From DASRDR01 sp035550795 (GTDB lineage: Bacteria; Methylomirabilota; Methylomirabilia; Rokubacteriales; DASRDR01): a stretch of 64,000 nucleotides of DNA. Under the pieces are notes generated by a model, which was not told the origin of the DNA, ran no database searches, and saw only the letters and a program-made list of their open reading frames with translations. Each line of letters starts with the position of its first letter. Within the stretch, counting starts at the first letter, position 1. A program made the position numbers and the translations under genes. Positions 51,845 to 60,499 of this stretch are shown here, piece after piece. The stretch spans positions 1-64,000 of the forward strand of contig DASZOL010000012.1 of NCBI GenBank assembly GCA_035550795.1, written 5' to 3'.

Positions 51845-52630
51845 CTACAGCGCCTGTCGCATCTTGAGGAACAGCTTCTGGCAGCCCTCCCGGTCCAGCC
51901 CCGAGACCATGAGGTAGGCCAGATCGTTCTGCTTCCAGTACACGACGTTGAACCCGTTGATCTGGCGCATGTAGGGTCGATACCGGTCGATCTGGACCCG
52001 CCCCTTGGCCGGCATCGGCAGGTCCTTCCCCGGCAGGATGAAGTACGTCGTGACCGGGGACGTCGGGTAGCGGAGCGCGGCGGCCGCGCCCTTGCGGCTC
52101 GCAAGGAGCGTCGGCCGGGCCGTGAGGAGCCGGAGCTCGCCCACGCCCGCGAACACCTTGGGCAGCTCCACGTCGGCCACCGAGCGCACGCGGGCGAACA
52201 GCAGGTCGGGGTCGTCCACGCCGCCCGGGACGGCTTCCAGCTGGAGCAGAATGCGGCGGTGCTCGGCGACTCCGGACTGGATCAGCGCGTCCACGCTGTC
52301 GCTAGGAGGACCAGGCGACCAGCGCACCCAGGGCGCGAGCACCGCCAGGACGACCGCGGCGGCGAGCGCGGCGGCGACTCCCGGGCGTCCGAGCCAGCGG
52401 CCGATTCTCCCCCCGCCCCCACCGAGGCCCCGGACCTGACGGGCCAGCGTCGCGGGAGCCGGCAGACGGGGCAGGGTCCGGATCAGCGCGGTGACGGCCT
52501 CGTCGCGGTCCGAGACGGCCCGGCACACCGGGCACTCCGCGAGGTGCGTCTCGACGGCCCGGGCCCGATCGGGATCGAGCTCGTGCCGGCGGTACTCCTC
52601 GAGGACGTCGCGAGTGTCGTGGCAGTCCAT
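51845..52630 (-). CDS. Anti-sigma factor with zf-HC2 domain
   Basis: A 261-residue single-pass membrane protein. The cytoplasmic N-terminus has the zinc-binding anti-sigma motif with His29, Cys33 and Cys36 (ETHLAECPVCRAVS), followed by one membrane helix (GVAAALAAAVVLAVLAPWV) and an extracytoplasmic domain of about 150 residues (PVTTYFILPGKDLPMPAKGR). The sensor part ends in two structured strands with VVYWKQNDLAYLMVSGL. It lies ten bases downstream of its ECF sigma gene and should hold it inactive until a periplasmic signal. Confidence 0.9.
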   Translation of the reverse strand: MDCHDTRDVLEEYRRHELDPDRARAVETHLAECPVCRAVSDRDEAVTALIRTLPRLPAPATLARQVRGLGGGGGRIGRWLGRPGVAAALAAAVVLAVLAPWVRWSPGPPSDSVDALIQSGVAEHRRILLQLEAVPGGVDDPDLLFARVRSVADVELPKVFAGVGELRLLTARPTLLASRKGAAAALRYPTSPVTTYFILPGKDLPMPAKGRVQIDRYRPYMRQINGFNVVYWKQNDLAYLMVSGLDREGCQKLFLKMRQAL

Positions 52631-52639
52631 CGGGAGGGC

Positions 52640-53149
52640 TCAGCCGCTCCGGTAGTCGGCCAGGCGGCGGCGCACCATGCGGCGCGCCCGGAACAGCCGC
52701 GACTTGACCGTCCCGATAGGGATGTCCATGATCTGGGCGATCTCGTGCAAGGCCAGGCCTTCCAGGTCCGCCAGCAGCAGCACGGACCGGAAGTCCTCGG
52801 GCAGCTCCGCGAGCGCCCGCTCGAGGTCCAGTGTCGTCACGACCGACGGGTCGGGAGCCTCCCCGGCCGCCTCTTCTGACCCGTCCTCGAGGTCCTTGTC
52901 GACCAGCATCGGCTGGTGCGTCTCCCGTCGATAGAACGTGAGGAACGTGTTTCTCAGTATCTGGAACAACCAGGCCCTGAGGTGCGTTCCCGGCTCGAAG
53001 CGGTGCGCGAACCGGAAGGCCCGGAGGTAGGTTTCCTGGACGAGGTCGTCGGCGTCCGGGGGACGCTTGGTCAGTCGCAGCGCGAAGTTATAGAGGGTGT
53101 TCAGATGGGTGAGCGCCTGCTGGCTGAACTCGGTGGACGGCTCGGGCAC
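52640..53149 (-). CDS. ECF-type RNA polymerase sigma factor (RpoE-like)
   Basis: A 169-residue sigma-70 family protein with only regions 2 and 4. Region 2 reads FALRLTKRPPDADDLVQETY with LRAWLFQILRNTFLTFYRRE, and region 4 reads LAELPEDFRSVLLLADLEGL with IAQIMDIPIGTVKSRLFRAR. The GTG at 53149 is preceded by AGAGG at suitable spacing; the 21 upstream codons look random. It forms an operon with the zf-HC2 anti-sigma gene. The regulon is not visible. Confidence 0.92.
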   Translation of the reverse strand: MPEPSTEFSQQALTHLNTLYNFALRLTKRPPDADDLVQETYLRAFRFAHRFEPGTHLRAWLFQILRNTFLTFYRRETHQPMLVDKDLEDGSEEAAGEAPDPSVVTTLDLERALAELPEDFRSVLLLADLEGLALHEIAQIMDIPIGTVKSRLFRARRMVRRRLADYRSG

Positions 53150-53208
53150 CGCTAGGCCTCTGGAGCGGACCCTAGCAGAAGGCCCTGCCCCCGACAAGGG
53201 GCGCGGGA

Positions 53209-53718
53209 TCAACCGGAGTAGGGGCGGACGTCGCCCTCACCGGGCAGCTCACCGAGCAGGTCCGCGATCGACTGGTAGAGCGTCGGGTGCTCGACCTGGG
53301 GCGCGATGTCGGCGAGGGGGATCAGGACGAACCGGCGGAGGTGCAGGAAGGGATGGGGGATCTGCAGGCGATCCTCCGCGATGACCTCGTCCGCGTACAG
53401 CAGGATGTCGATGTCCAGGGTCCGCGGGCCCGCGGGTCCGGGCGGTCCCGCGGCGCGCACCCGACCGGTCTGGCTCTCGATCGCCTGGGTCAGCCGGAGG
53501 AGCCGGCGGGGTGGCAGCTCCGTCTCGATCTCGACCGCGCAGTTGAGGTACCAGGTCTCGCGCGGCGAGCCCGGCTCCGGCCAGGGCGTCGTCTCGTAGA
53601 CCTGCGAGCACGTGACGACCCGGACCTCCAGGTCCGCCCGGAGGAGGGCCAGCGCCGCCTCGATGTGCCGCCGGCGGTCTCCCAGGTTCGAACCGAGCGA
53701 CAGAAAGACCCGCGCCAT
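53209..53718 (-). CDS. folK: 2-amino-4-hydroxy-6-hydroxymethyldihydropteridine diphosphokinase
   Basis: HPPK, 169 residues, transferring pyrophosphate from ATP to 6-hydroxymethyl-dihydropterin in folate synthesis. VFLSLGSNLGDRRRHIEAAL, VYETTPWPEPG and YLNCAVEIET are the pterin site, and GPRTLDIDILLY with IPHPFLHLRRFVLIPLADI is the Mg/ATP site. The gene follows folB with one base between the folB stop and this ATG, the usual pairing of consecutive folate steps. Confidence 0.95.
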   Translation of the reverse strand: MARVFLSLGSNLGDRRRHIEAALALLRADLEVRVVTCSQVYETTPWPEPGSPRETWYLNCAVEIETELPPRRLLRLTQAIESQTGRVRAAGPPGPAGPRTLDIDILLYADEVIAEDRLQIPHPFLHLRRFVLIPLADIAPQVEHPTLYQSIADLLGELPGEGDVRPYSG

Positions 53719-53720
53719 GC

Positions 53721-54107
53721 TCACCGGCTCCGCGTCATGCGCACGCCCGGCACGGCGGCGACCCCATCGAGCGGCGCGGTGACCTTGCGCACCGTCACCG
53801 TCACGTCGCGGGCCGGGTACTCCCGGAGCAGGGCCTCGCAGAGTACCCCCGCGAGGCGCTCGATCAGGCGAAGCCGCTCGCCGGTTCCCAGCCCGACCAC
53901 CCGTTGCACCACCGTGCCGTAGTCCACGCCTGCCCCCAGATCGTCGGAGAGCGCGCTGGGCGTGAGATCGAGCACGAGCTCGACGTCCACCGAGAACCAC
54001 GCTCCCACCTCCTGCTGGGCGGGGGTGACCCCATGATGGCCGTAAAACCGGATATCCTCGATGAAAAGTATATCAGACGCGCCTCGACCCGGCCGGACGG
54101 GACTCAT
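53721..54107 (-). CDS. folB: Dihydroneopterin aldolase
   Basis: FolB, 128 residues, producing 6-hydroxymethyl-dihydropterin and glycolaldehyde. FIEDIRFYGHHGVTPAQQEV contains the family start and the conserved Gly-His-His-Gly. The later VDYGTVVQRVVGLG, LIERLAGVLCEALL and VTVRKVTAPLDG (catalytic Lys region) complete it. It forms a folate pair with folK and follows dapB by 19 bases. Confidence 0.93.
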   Translation of the reverse strand: MSPVRPGRGASDILFIEDIRFYGHHGVTPAQQEVGAWFSVDVELVLDLTPSALSDDLGAGVDYGTVVQRVVGLGTGERLRLIERLAGVLCEALLREYPARDVTVTVRKVTAPLDGVAAVPGVRMTRSR

Positions 54108-54126
54108 GCGCGGCGGCGGGTCCGGC

Positions 54127-54927
54127 TCAGAGCCCGAGGACGTCGAGCATCGTGTAGAAGCCCGGGGCCGCCGTCCCGACGAACCGCGTCGCCCGAAGCG
54201 CCCCGTGCACGAACGTGTCCCGGCTGTGAGCCCGGTGAGTCAGCTCGAGCCGCTCGCCGACCGCGCTGAAGACGACGGTGTGGTCCCCGACGACGTCGCC
54301 CCCCCGCAGGGCATGCACACCGATCTCCTTGGCCGTGCGCTCTCCCACGAGGCCGTGGCGACCGTAGACCCCGGTGTCCTCGATGCGGCGGTTGAGCGCC
54401 TCCGCGATCACCTCGGCCATCTTGGCCGCCGTGCCGCTCGGCGCGTCCTTCTTCATCCGGTGGTGAATCTCCGTGATCTCGACGTCGTAGTCGTCGCCGA
54501 GCGCCCTGGCCATCAGCGCGAGGACGCGGAAGGCGAGGTTCACCCCGACGCTCATGTTCGGGGACAGGAGGATGGGGACCCGCGCGGCGAGCCGGCGGAT
54601 CTCCTCGACCTGCGCGGGCTGAAGGCCGGTGGTTCCGACGACGGCCGCCGCGCCCCGGGCGGCGGCGAGCCGGAGATGCTCGAGTGACGGCTCCGGTGCG
54701 GTGAACTCGACGAGGACCCGTCCCGCGGCCAGGAGAGGTTCCGGGTCGGCGGCGATCGGCACACCCAGGTGAGCGGTGCCGGCGACCTCCCCGGCGTCCC
54801 GCCCGAGGGCCGGGTGATCGGGGCGCTCGAAGGCGCCCACGACCCGGAGGTCTGCCGCGTCCCGGGCCAGGGCGATGATCCGTCCGCCCATGCGTCCGGC
54901 CGCGCCGGCGACGACCAGCTCGACCAC
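54127..54927 (-). CDS. dapB: 4-hydroxy-tetrahydrodipicolinate reductase
   Basis: DapB, 266 residues, the NAD(P)H-dependent second step of the diaminopimelate branch. The cofactor motif VAGAAGRMGGRI is at 6-17. ILLSPNMSVGVNLAF and the substrate loop EIHHRMKKDAPSGTAAKMAE (His-His and Lys) are intact. It is directly downstream of dapA (16-base gap). Confidence 0.95.
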   Translation of the reverse strand: MVELVVAGAAGRMGGRIIALARDAADLRVVGAFERPDHPALGRDAGEVAGTAHLGVPIAADPEPLLAAGRVLVEFTAPEPSLEHLRLAAARGAAAVVGTTGLQPAQVEEIRRLAARVPILLSPNMSVGVNLAFRVLALMARALGDDYDVEITEIHHRMKKDAPSGTAAKMAEVIAEALNRRIEDTGVYGRHGLVGERTAKEIGVHALRGGDVVGDHTVVFSAVGERLELTHRAHSRDTFVHGALRATRFVGTAAPGFYTMLDVLGL

Positions 54928-54943
54928 GGACCGGGTCGGGCGC

Positions 54944-55837
54944 TCAGGCCTTCAGAAAGCCGGCCTGGATCAACGCCTGGCGGAGCTTCTCCCGGTTCCC
55001 CGGGGTCATAGGACACATGGGGAGCCGCCACTCCGCCCGGATCATCCCGAGCATGGCCATGGCTTCCTTCACCGGGATCGGGTTCGTCTCGATGAACATG
55101 GCCTTGCAGACGGGATAGAGCTTGAGATGGAGGTCGCGCGCGCGCTTCCAGTCTCCCTCCAGCGCGGCGTGGGTCACGTCCGCGACCTCGCGCGCCAGGA
55201 AGTTCCCCACCACCGAGATGACCCCGCGCCCGCCGACCGACATGAGCGGGAGCGTGAGGTTGTCGTCGCCGGAGAGCACCGTGAAGTCCGGCCCGCAGGC
55301 CAGGATCACGGCCGTCATCTGGTCAAGGCTGCCCGAGGCCTCCTTGACCCCGACGATGTTGGGGATCTCGGCAAGGCGTGCCATGGTCTCGGTCTCGACG
55401 TTGACCGCCGTGCGCCCCTGGATGTTGTAGACGATCAGCGGCAGGTCGGGGACGGCCTGGGCGATCGCACGGAAGTGCGCGTAGAGGCCCTGCTGGGTCG
55501 GCTTGTTGTAGTAGGGCGTGACCAGGAGCGCGCCGGCGGCTCCGGCCCGGGCAGCATGTTGCGTCAGCTCGATCGCCTCGGCGGTCGAGTTCGAGCCCGT
55601 GCCTGCGACCACCGGGATGCGGCCGCGCGCCTGTTGGATCACGGTCTCGACGACGCGCTTGTGCTCCTCGTGCGTGAGCGTCGGCGATTCACCGGTCGTC
55701 CCGCAGGGGACGAGCCCGTCCGTGCCATGTGCGACGTGGAACTCGACGAGCTCCCGCAGCTTGGACTCGTCGACCCGGCCATCGTGGAACGGCGTGACCA
55801 TGGCGACCAGAGAGCCCTGGAAGGTTCGTCGCATCAC
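54944..55837 (-). CDS. dapA: 4-hydroxy-tetrahydrodipicolinate synthase
   Basis: DapA, 297 residues, a TIM-barrel aldolase condensing pyruvate with aspartate semialdehyde. The Schiff-base Lys165 is in GVKEASGS, the catalytic Tyr137 in VYNIQGRT, and the GTTGES carboxylate-binding loop at 46-51. An ATG pair opens the gene after a GGAGG-type ribosome site. With dapB it supplies lysine and cell-wall diaminopimelate. Confidence 0.95.
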   Translation of the reverse strand: MMRRTFQGSLVAMVTPFHDGRVDESKLRELVEFHVAHGTDGLVPCGTTGESPTLTHEEHKRVVETVIQQARGRIPVVAGTGSNSTAEAIELTQHAARAGAAGALLVTPYYNKPTQQGLYAHFRAIAQAVPDLPLIVYNIQGRTAVNVETETMARLAEIPNIVGVKEASGSLDQMTAVILACGPDFTVLSGDDNLTLPLMSVGGRGVISVVGNFLAREVADVTHAALEGDWKRARDLHLKLYPVCKAMFIETNPIPVKEAMAMLGMIRAEWRLPMCPMTPGNREKLRQALIQAGFLKA

Positions 55838-55932
55838 TCCAACCTCCTTCAGCTACGCGGCCTCAATCGCGGGCGGTGCATTCGCGGGGACGGTAGCATG
55901 GCCCCCGGCACGAATCAAGGCGAAGGGCGCCG

Positions 55933-57045
55933 TCAGGGAAGGGTTGCCGAGACTTCCTGGGACGGCACGGACTCGTTGGCGCGCTTGGAGCCGTCCACCG
56001 CGGTGACCACGTAGAAGTAGGTCTGACCGGGTCGCGCGTCCGCGTCGACGTACGTCGTGGACGCCTGCGGCGCCGCGGTGAGGCGCGTGTGGCCGCGTCC
56101 CGCAGTCGTGCTCCGGTAGACGAGGTAGCCCGCCACGTCGGCGTCCGGCACGGCTTCCCACGCGAGCCGGACCGCCGCCCCGGCGAGCACGGCCACGAGC
56201 GCGCGCGGTTGGGCCGGCGGCGTGGAGTCCTCCGGCGTCGCGGCGGCGACGGCGCTCATGGCGCTCTGGGCCCCCCCGGGGCCGAGCCGGGCGCGCACGG
56301 CGTAGTGATAGGTCACGTCGTTCTGGACCGCCAGGTCCACGTACTGGCGGGCGGTGACGGGCTCGAGGTTGAGCGGCCGGCCGGTCGGCGCGCCCGGAGT
56401 CGTCCCGCGGAACACGTCGTAGACCAGGTTCTCCGGCGCCGGCGATCCGTCCGCCAGCGTGGTCGGCGGGTCCCAGGTGACCCGCACCTGCGCGTCGCCG
56501 CCCTGGGCGCTGATGCGGGGCGGCGCCTCCGGGGCGGCCGCCAGCGCGACCACGACGCGATTGGAGGGTGGGCTCGGGCGACCCTGCTCGTCGACGGCGA
56601 CGACGACGTACGTGTAGCGTCGCCCGAACGCGAGACCCTGGGCGTCGGAGTAGATCACCTGGTTGCCTTGCACCTGGGCCTGGCCCGGCTCCTCGATCGT
56701 GATGTCGGCGACCCGCTCGAAGCCCGGCACGCCCGACGGCGGGCCGAACAGTCCCCCGAACACCAGGATCGCGGGTCGGACCGGCTCCTCCGGCGCCCCG
56801 TTCTCGATTCGCCGGTACACCTCGGTGCGCCGGATCTCCTTCACCGTGCTCCGGTCCAGCCGGATCCTCGGCAGGGTCCAGCTGAGGCGGATCGCGCTGC
56901 TCTCCACGACCGCCTGGAGATCCTGCACGGCCGCCGGCAGCCGACGCTCCGGCGGGACCGGGGACCCGCGCTTGCCGCAGGCGACCAGCGCGAGGGGCAG
57001 CAGGAGGAGGAGAGCGAGCGCGGCGCGGAAAGGCGCCGCCGGCAG
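55933..57045 (-). CDS. Lipoprotein with fibronectin type III repeats
   Basis: An exported protein of about 370 residues with a lipobox (LALVAC at the Cys encoded at 56979-56977) followed by GKRGSPVPPERRLPAAVQDL. It is built of about three fibronectin type III-like modules, marked by RLSWTLPRIR, YTYVVVAVDEQGRPSPPSN, VRVTWDPP, YHYAVRARL, VRLAWEAVPDADVAGYLVYR and TYFYVVTAVD. It probably binds surface polymers or proteins. No ATG, GTG or TTG lies before the signal peptide in this frame. I placed the start at a CTG (57045), and the true start is uncertain. It sits between argH and dapA. Confidence 0.78.
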   Translation of the reverse strand: MPAAPFRAALALLLLLPLALVACGKRGSPVPPERRLPAAVQDLQAVVESSAIRLSWTLPRIRLDRSTVKEIRRTEVYRRIENGAPEEPVRPAILVFGGLFGPPSGVPGFERVADITIEEPGQAQVQGNQVIYSDAQGLAFGRRYTYVVVAVDEQGRPSPPSNRVVVALAAAPEAPPRISAQGGDAQVRVTWDPPTTLADGSPAPENLVYDVFRGTTPGAPTGRPLNLEPVTARQYVDLAVQNDVTYHYAVRARLGPGGAQSAMSAVAAATPEDSTPPAQPRALVAVLAGAAVRLAWEAVPDADVAGYLVYRSTTAGRGHTRLTAAPQASTTYVDADARPGQTYFYVVTAVDGSKRANESVPSQEVSATLP

Positions 57046-57086
57046 GCGTTGTTCGGAGACCCTTCCGGCGCCGACGGGTCCGGGAT

Positions 57087-58481
57087 TCAGGGGGTGTCCA
57101 GGAGCCCCCGCGCCTCGGTGAGCGCGCGGGTGACGGCTTCGGGAGCGGTGCCGCCGTAGACGTTCCGGGCCACGAGGGAGGCCTCGACGGAGACTGCCTC
57201 GCGAAAATCGGGCCCGAACAGGGGGGACAGCGCCTGCAAGTCCTCCAGCGGAAGCGCCTCGAGCCGCACGCCGCGCTCGATGGCCAGCCGGACAGCCCGG
57301 CCAACGACCTCGTGAGCGTCCCGGAACGGCAGCCCCCGCTGGACGAGATAGCCGGCGAGGTCGGTCGCCGTGGAGAAGCTCTCGCCGGCCAGCGCCCGGA
57401 GGCGCTCGGGGCGGAAGCGGAGAGCGCGGAGGAACGGCGCGAGGACGCCGAGCGTGCCGCGAAGCGTGTCCGCCGCGTCGAAGAAGGCTTCCTTGTCCTC
57501 TTGCATGTCGGAGTGGTACGCGAGGGGCAGTCCCTTCATCACAGTGAGGAGGCGGACGAGGTCTCCATAGACGCGTCCCGTCTTCCCCCGGATCAGCTCC
57601 GCCACGTCCGGATTCTTCTTCTGTGGCATGATCGACGATCCGGTCGCATAGGCGTCCGGCAGATCGACGAAGGCGAACTCGGCTGACGCCCACAGCACGA
57701 CCTCCTCGGCGAGCCGCGACAGATGCATGGCGCAGATCGCCGCCGCCGCGCAGAACTCCAGCGCGAAGTCCCGATCCGAGACGGCGTCCATGCTGTTCGG
57801 CGACGCGGCGTGGAAGCCCAGAGCCTGCGCGAGCGCGTGGCGGTCGATGGGGACGGTGGTGCCCGCGAGCGCGGCCGCACCGAGCGGGCACACGTCGAGC
57901 CGCCGGCGCCCGTCGGCGAGCCGCTCGCGGTCCCGGGCCAGCATGAACACGTACGCCAGGAGGTGGTGAGCAAGGAGGACTGGCTGAGCCCGCTGGAGGT
58001 GGGTGTAGCCCGGCATCGGCGCCGCGCGGTGCTGCTGGGCCTGCTCGATCAGGGCCGCCTGAACGTCGCGGAGGGCCTGGCGGATCGCGTCGATCTCCGC
58101 CCGGAGCCAGAGCCGCATGTCGAGGGCGATCTGGTCGTTCCGCGACCGCCCGGTGTGGAGCTTGCCCCCCACGGCGCCGACCTTCTCGATCAGGCGCCGC
58201 TCGATGTTCATGTGGATGTCCTCGAGCTCGATCCGGTAGGGGAACACCCCGCTCTCCAGCTCCTGCCGCACCTCGGCCAGCCCGCGAAGGATCGCGTCCA
58301 GCTCCGCCTCCGACAGGATCCCCCCCTTGGCCAGCGCCCGGGCCCAGGCCTCGCTGCCGACGAGGTCGTGAGGCCAGAGGCGGTGGTCGAAGGGCAGGGA
58401 CGCCGTGAATCGCCGGACGGCGCTGTCGGCGGGCTCCGTGAAGCGGCCCCCCCAGGGACTCTTCGAGGCCGGATCGGTCAT
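57087..58481 (-). CDS. argH: Argininosuccinate lyase
   Basis: ArgH, 464 residues, releasing fumarate and arginine from argininosuccinate. WGGRFTEPADSAVRRFTASL is the conserved N-terminus, HTGRSRNDQIALDMRLWLR and PGYTHLQRAQPVLLAHH are active-site segments, and the fumarase-superfamily signature GSSIMPQKKNPDVAELIRGK holds the mobile loop with the catalytic Ser. The ATG at 58481 overlaps the acyltransferase stop by four bases. Its argG partner is not in the window. Confidence 0.96.
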   Translation of the reverse strand: MTDPASKSPWGGRFTEPADSAVRRFTASLPFDHRLWPHDLVGSEAWARALAKGGILSEAELDAILRGLAEVRQELESGVFPYRIELEDIHMNIERRLIEKVGAVGGKLHTGRSRNDQIALDMRLWLRAEIDAIRQALRDVQAALIEQAQQHRAAPMPGYTHLQRAQPVLLAHHLLAYVFMLARDRERLADGRRRLDVCPLGAAALAGTTVPIDRHALAQALGFHAASPNSMDAVSDRDFALEFCAAAAICAMHLSRLAEEVVLWASAEFAFVDLPDAYATGSSIMPQKKNPDVAELIRGKTGRVYGDLVRLLTVMKGLPLAYHSDMQEDKEAFFDAADTLRGTLGVLAPFLRALRFRPERLRALAGESFSTATDLAGYLVQRGLPFRDAHEVVGRAVRLAIERGVRLEALPLEDLQALSPLFGPDFREAVSVEASLVARNVYGGTAPEAVTRALTEARGLLDTP

Positions 58482-59203
58482 CGGGAGATGCCCACGCGCG
58501 ACGACGGGCCGTCGCTGGCCAGGAGCGCGGCGATCTCCTCCATGATCCGTCCGGTCACGTCGTCCCGGAGCCCCTGGGTCACCCGCCGCCGCGGCGTCGC
58601 GAAGCGGAGGGGCTTGCCGAAGCGCACGCTGAGCGGCACCCGACGAGGAACGAAGAAGCGCCGGGCCGCCAGCGCCTGGAAGGTGCCCGAGATCGCGGCG
58701 GGGACGACGGGGGTGCCGGACCGAAGGGCGACCAGGGCCACGCCGGGCTGTCCGCGGACAAGGCTGCCGTGCCGGCTGAACGGGCCCTCCGGAAAGATGC
58801 CGACGAGGCCGCCGTCTTCGAGCACGCGGAGCGCCCGGCGGATGGCCCCGGGATCGGGCCGGGCGAGCGAGACCGGGATCGAGCCGATGTGGTCGTGGAA
58901 GTACGGATGCAGCCGCGTTGCCCGGTAGACGCGCGGCATGACCAGGAAGCTGATCTTCCGGGGCAGCGCCGTCGCGAGCACGACGCCATCCAGGTAGTTT
59001 GCGTGGTTCGCCGCGACGATGTAGGGGCCGCGCGCCGGCAGGTGCTCGAGGCCGCTGACGCGGAACGAGAAGAAGTTCCGCAGGAGCGGGCGAAGGACGC
59101 ACCGAAGGCCGGCGTAGACGGCGGGGAGGCGCTCCGGCTCGTCCGTCGCCCCGGACGCGTCAGGACGCCAGGCCGGCGCCGCGGGCTGCCCGTTCTGGCT
59201 CAT
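58478..59203 (-). CDS. 1-acyl-sn-glycerol-3-phosphate acyltransferase-like protein (PlsC family)
   Basis: Membrane-associated acyltransferase of 241 residues. The catalytic NHxxxxD box is NHANYLD (His67, Asp72), with the substrate motif GLVGIFPEGPFSRHG and the downstream GTPVVPAAISG. It transfers acyl chains to lysophospholipid or related acceptors. The start could be further upstream; I chose the ATG at 59203, which follows the mltG stop by 19 bases. Confidence 0.87.
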   Translation of the reverse strand: MSQNGQPAAPAWRPDASGATDEPERLPAVYAGLRCVLRPLLRNFFSFRVSGLEHLPARGPYIVAANHANYLDGVVLATALPRKISFLVMPRVYRATRLHPYFHDHIGSIPVSLARPDPGAIRRALRVLEDGGLVGIFPEGPFSRHGSLVRGQPGVALVALRSGTPVVPAAISGTFQALAARRFFVPRRVPLSVRFGKPLRFATPRRRVTQGLRDDVTGRIMEEIAALLASDGPSSRVGISR

Positions 59204-59222
59204 CGAGCTTCTATCCCGTGCC

Positions 59223-60317
59223 TTATAGCATCGGGTCGTCGACAGGCGCAAGCCTCGCGCCCGCTCGCACCCGGGCGCGGTACTGCCGGTACCGGACGAC
59301 CGCCTGATTGTGCTCCTCGAGCGTCGTCGAGAAGTGATGCGTCCGGTCGTCGATCGCGACGAAGTAGAGGTACGGGACGTCGGCGGGGTCGAGGACCGCC
59401 TCGATGGCCGCGCGGCCCGGGCTGCCGATGGGCCCCGGGGGGAGCCCGCGGTTCTTGTAGGTATTGAAGGGGTGGTCGACCTGGAGATCGTCCCGCGTGG
59501 GCGGCCGTCCCTCCTTCGCCAGCGCGTAGGAGACGGTGGGATCGGCCTGCAGGGGCATGTCGCGTTGCAGGCGGTTCAGGAAGACGCGGGCGATGAGCGG
59601 CCGCTCCGCGGGCGCCGCCGTCTCCCTCTCCACGATCGAGGCCAGCGTGACCAGCTGGTGGAGCGTCATCCCGCGCTGCCGGGCGCGGGCCACCACGTCG
59701 GCCGTTGCCACCTTGTCCTGGAAGCGCTGGACCATCCGGGAGAGGATCTCCTCCACGCGCGTGCTCTTCGTGACCTGGTAGGTGTCCGGGAACAGGTACC
59801 CTTCGAGAGAGTCGGCGTCGATCCCGAGGCTCCAGACCAGGCGCGGGCTCGCGGCCCGGCGGACGACCTCTGCCGCGGGCGCGAGGCCCTCCGCCTCGAT
59901 CTGGCGGGCGAGGTCTCGGATCGTGAAGCCCTCGGGCAGGACCAGCAGACGCGGCTTGACCCGGCCGCTCTCGAGGAGCTGGAGCACCGTCAGCAGCGAG
60001 GCTCCCTGCGGTATTTCGTACTCCCCGGCCTTGAGAGAGCGCGCCGTGCCTCGGAGGACGGTCAGACCGACGAAGACCGCCTGGCTTCGAATCACCCCCT
60101 CGCCAGCGAGGTGACGCGCGATGCCCAGGAGTCCGAGGGTGGAGGGGATCTCCACCGTCCGGGATCCCTCGCCGAGGGGTGCGGGCGGCCGCACGGCCAC
60201 GCCGACCCACACGGACACGAGGGCGGCGAGGACTAGGCACAGCACGACGAGGACCCGACGGGCGAGGTGGCCCCCCTGGGACCGGTCCGCGGACGGCGAA
60301 GGCGTCTGACTGGACAT
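59223..60317 (-). CDS. mltG: Endolytic transglycosylase MltG
   Basis: MltG/YceG, 364 residues, which cleaves nascent peptidoglycan strands. One N-terminal membrane helix (VLVVLCLVLAALVSVWVGVA) precedes a LysM-like domain (about 60-150). The YceG catalytic domain has YLFPDTYQV, LASIVERETAAPAERP with the active-site Glu, VFLNRLQRDMPLQADPTV and FNTYKNRGLPPGPIGSPG. I chose the ATG at 60317, close to the basic n-region. It heads the long minus-strand run toward folK. Confidence 0.94.
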   Translation of the reverse strand: MSSQTPSPSADRSQGGHLARRVLVVLCLVLAALVSVWVGVAVRPPAPLGEGSRTVEIPSTLGLLGIARHLAGEGVIRSQAVFVGLTVLRGTARSLKAGEYEIPQGASLLTVLQLLESGRVKPRLLVLPEGFTIRDLARQIEAEGLAPAAEVVRRAASPRLVWSLGIDADSLEGYLFPDTYQVTKSTRVEEILSRMVQRFQDKVATADVVARARQRGMTLHQLVTLASIVERETAAPAERPLIARVFLNRLQRDMPLQADPTVSYALAKEGRPPTRDDLQVDHPFNTYKNRGLPPGPIGSPGRAAIEAVLDPADVPYLYFVAIDDRTHHFSTTLEEHNQAVVRYRQYRARVRAGARLAPVDDPML

Positions 60318-60426
60318 GAGGCCCAATGGCGTACGGTCGGGCCCGAGCACCCGGCCTTCAAAATATGTTTGATTCTAAGGGGCGCCGGCACCCCTGTCAA
60401 TTTCCCATCAGCCGCGTCCGGGGGAC

Positions 60427-60455
60427 TTCCCCGGGGTGGACGCCTCCGCTATAAT
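60427..60455 (+). promoter_or_regulatory. Sigma-70-type promoter upstream of rpoA
   Basis: A consensus TATAAT at 60450-60455 is preceded by TTCCCC at 60427-60432, a 17-base spacer from a weak -35. The rpoA ATG lies 44 bases downstream of the -10, with GAGGAGG as ribosome site. Confidence 0.6.
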
Positions 60456-60499
60456 GTGCGTTCGTCCTCTACCTGCCCTGTCCGATCTGAGGAGGTTGA

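Noticed and set aside
53690..53710. GGTTCGAAC string resembling a tRNA T-arm
   Set aside because: It is inside folK coding for the SLGSNLGDRR motif and has no cloverleaf around it.
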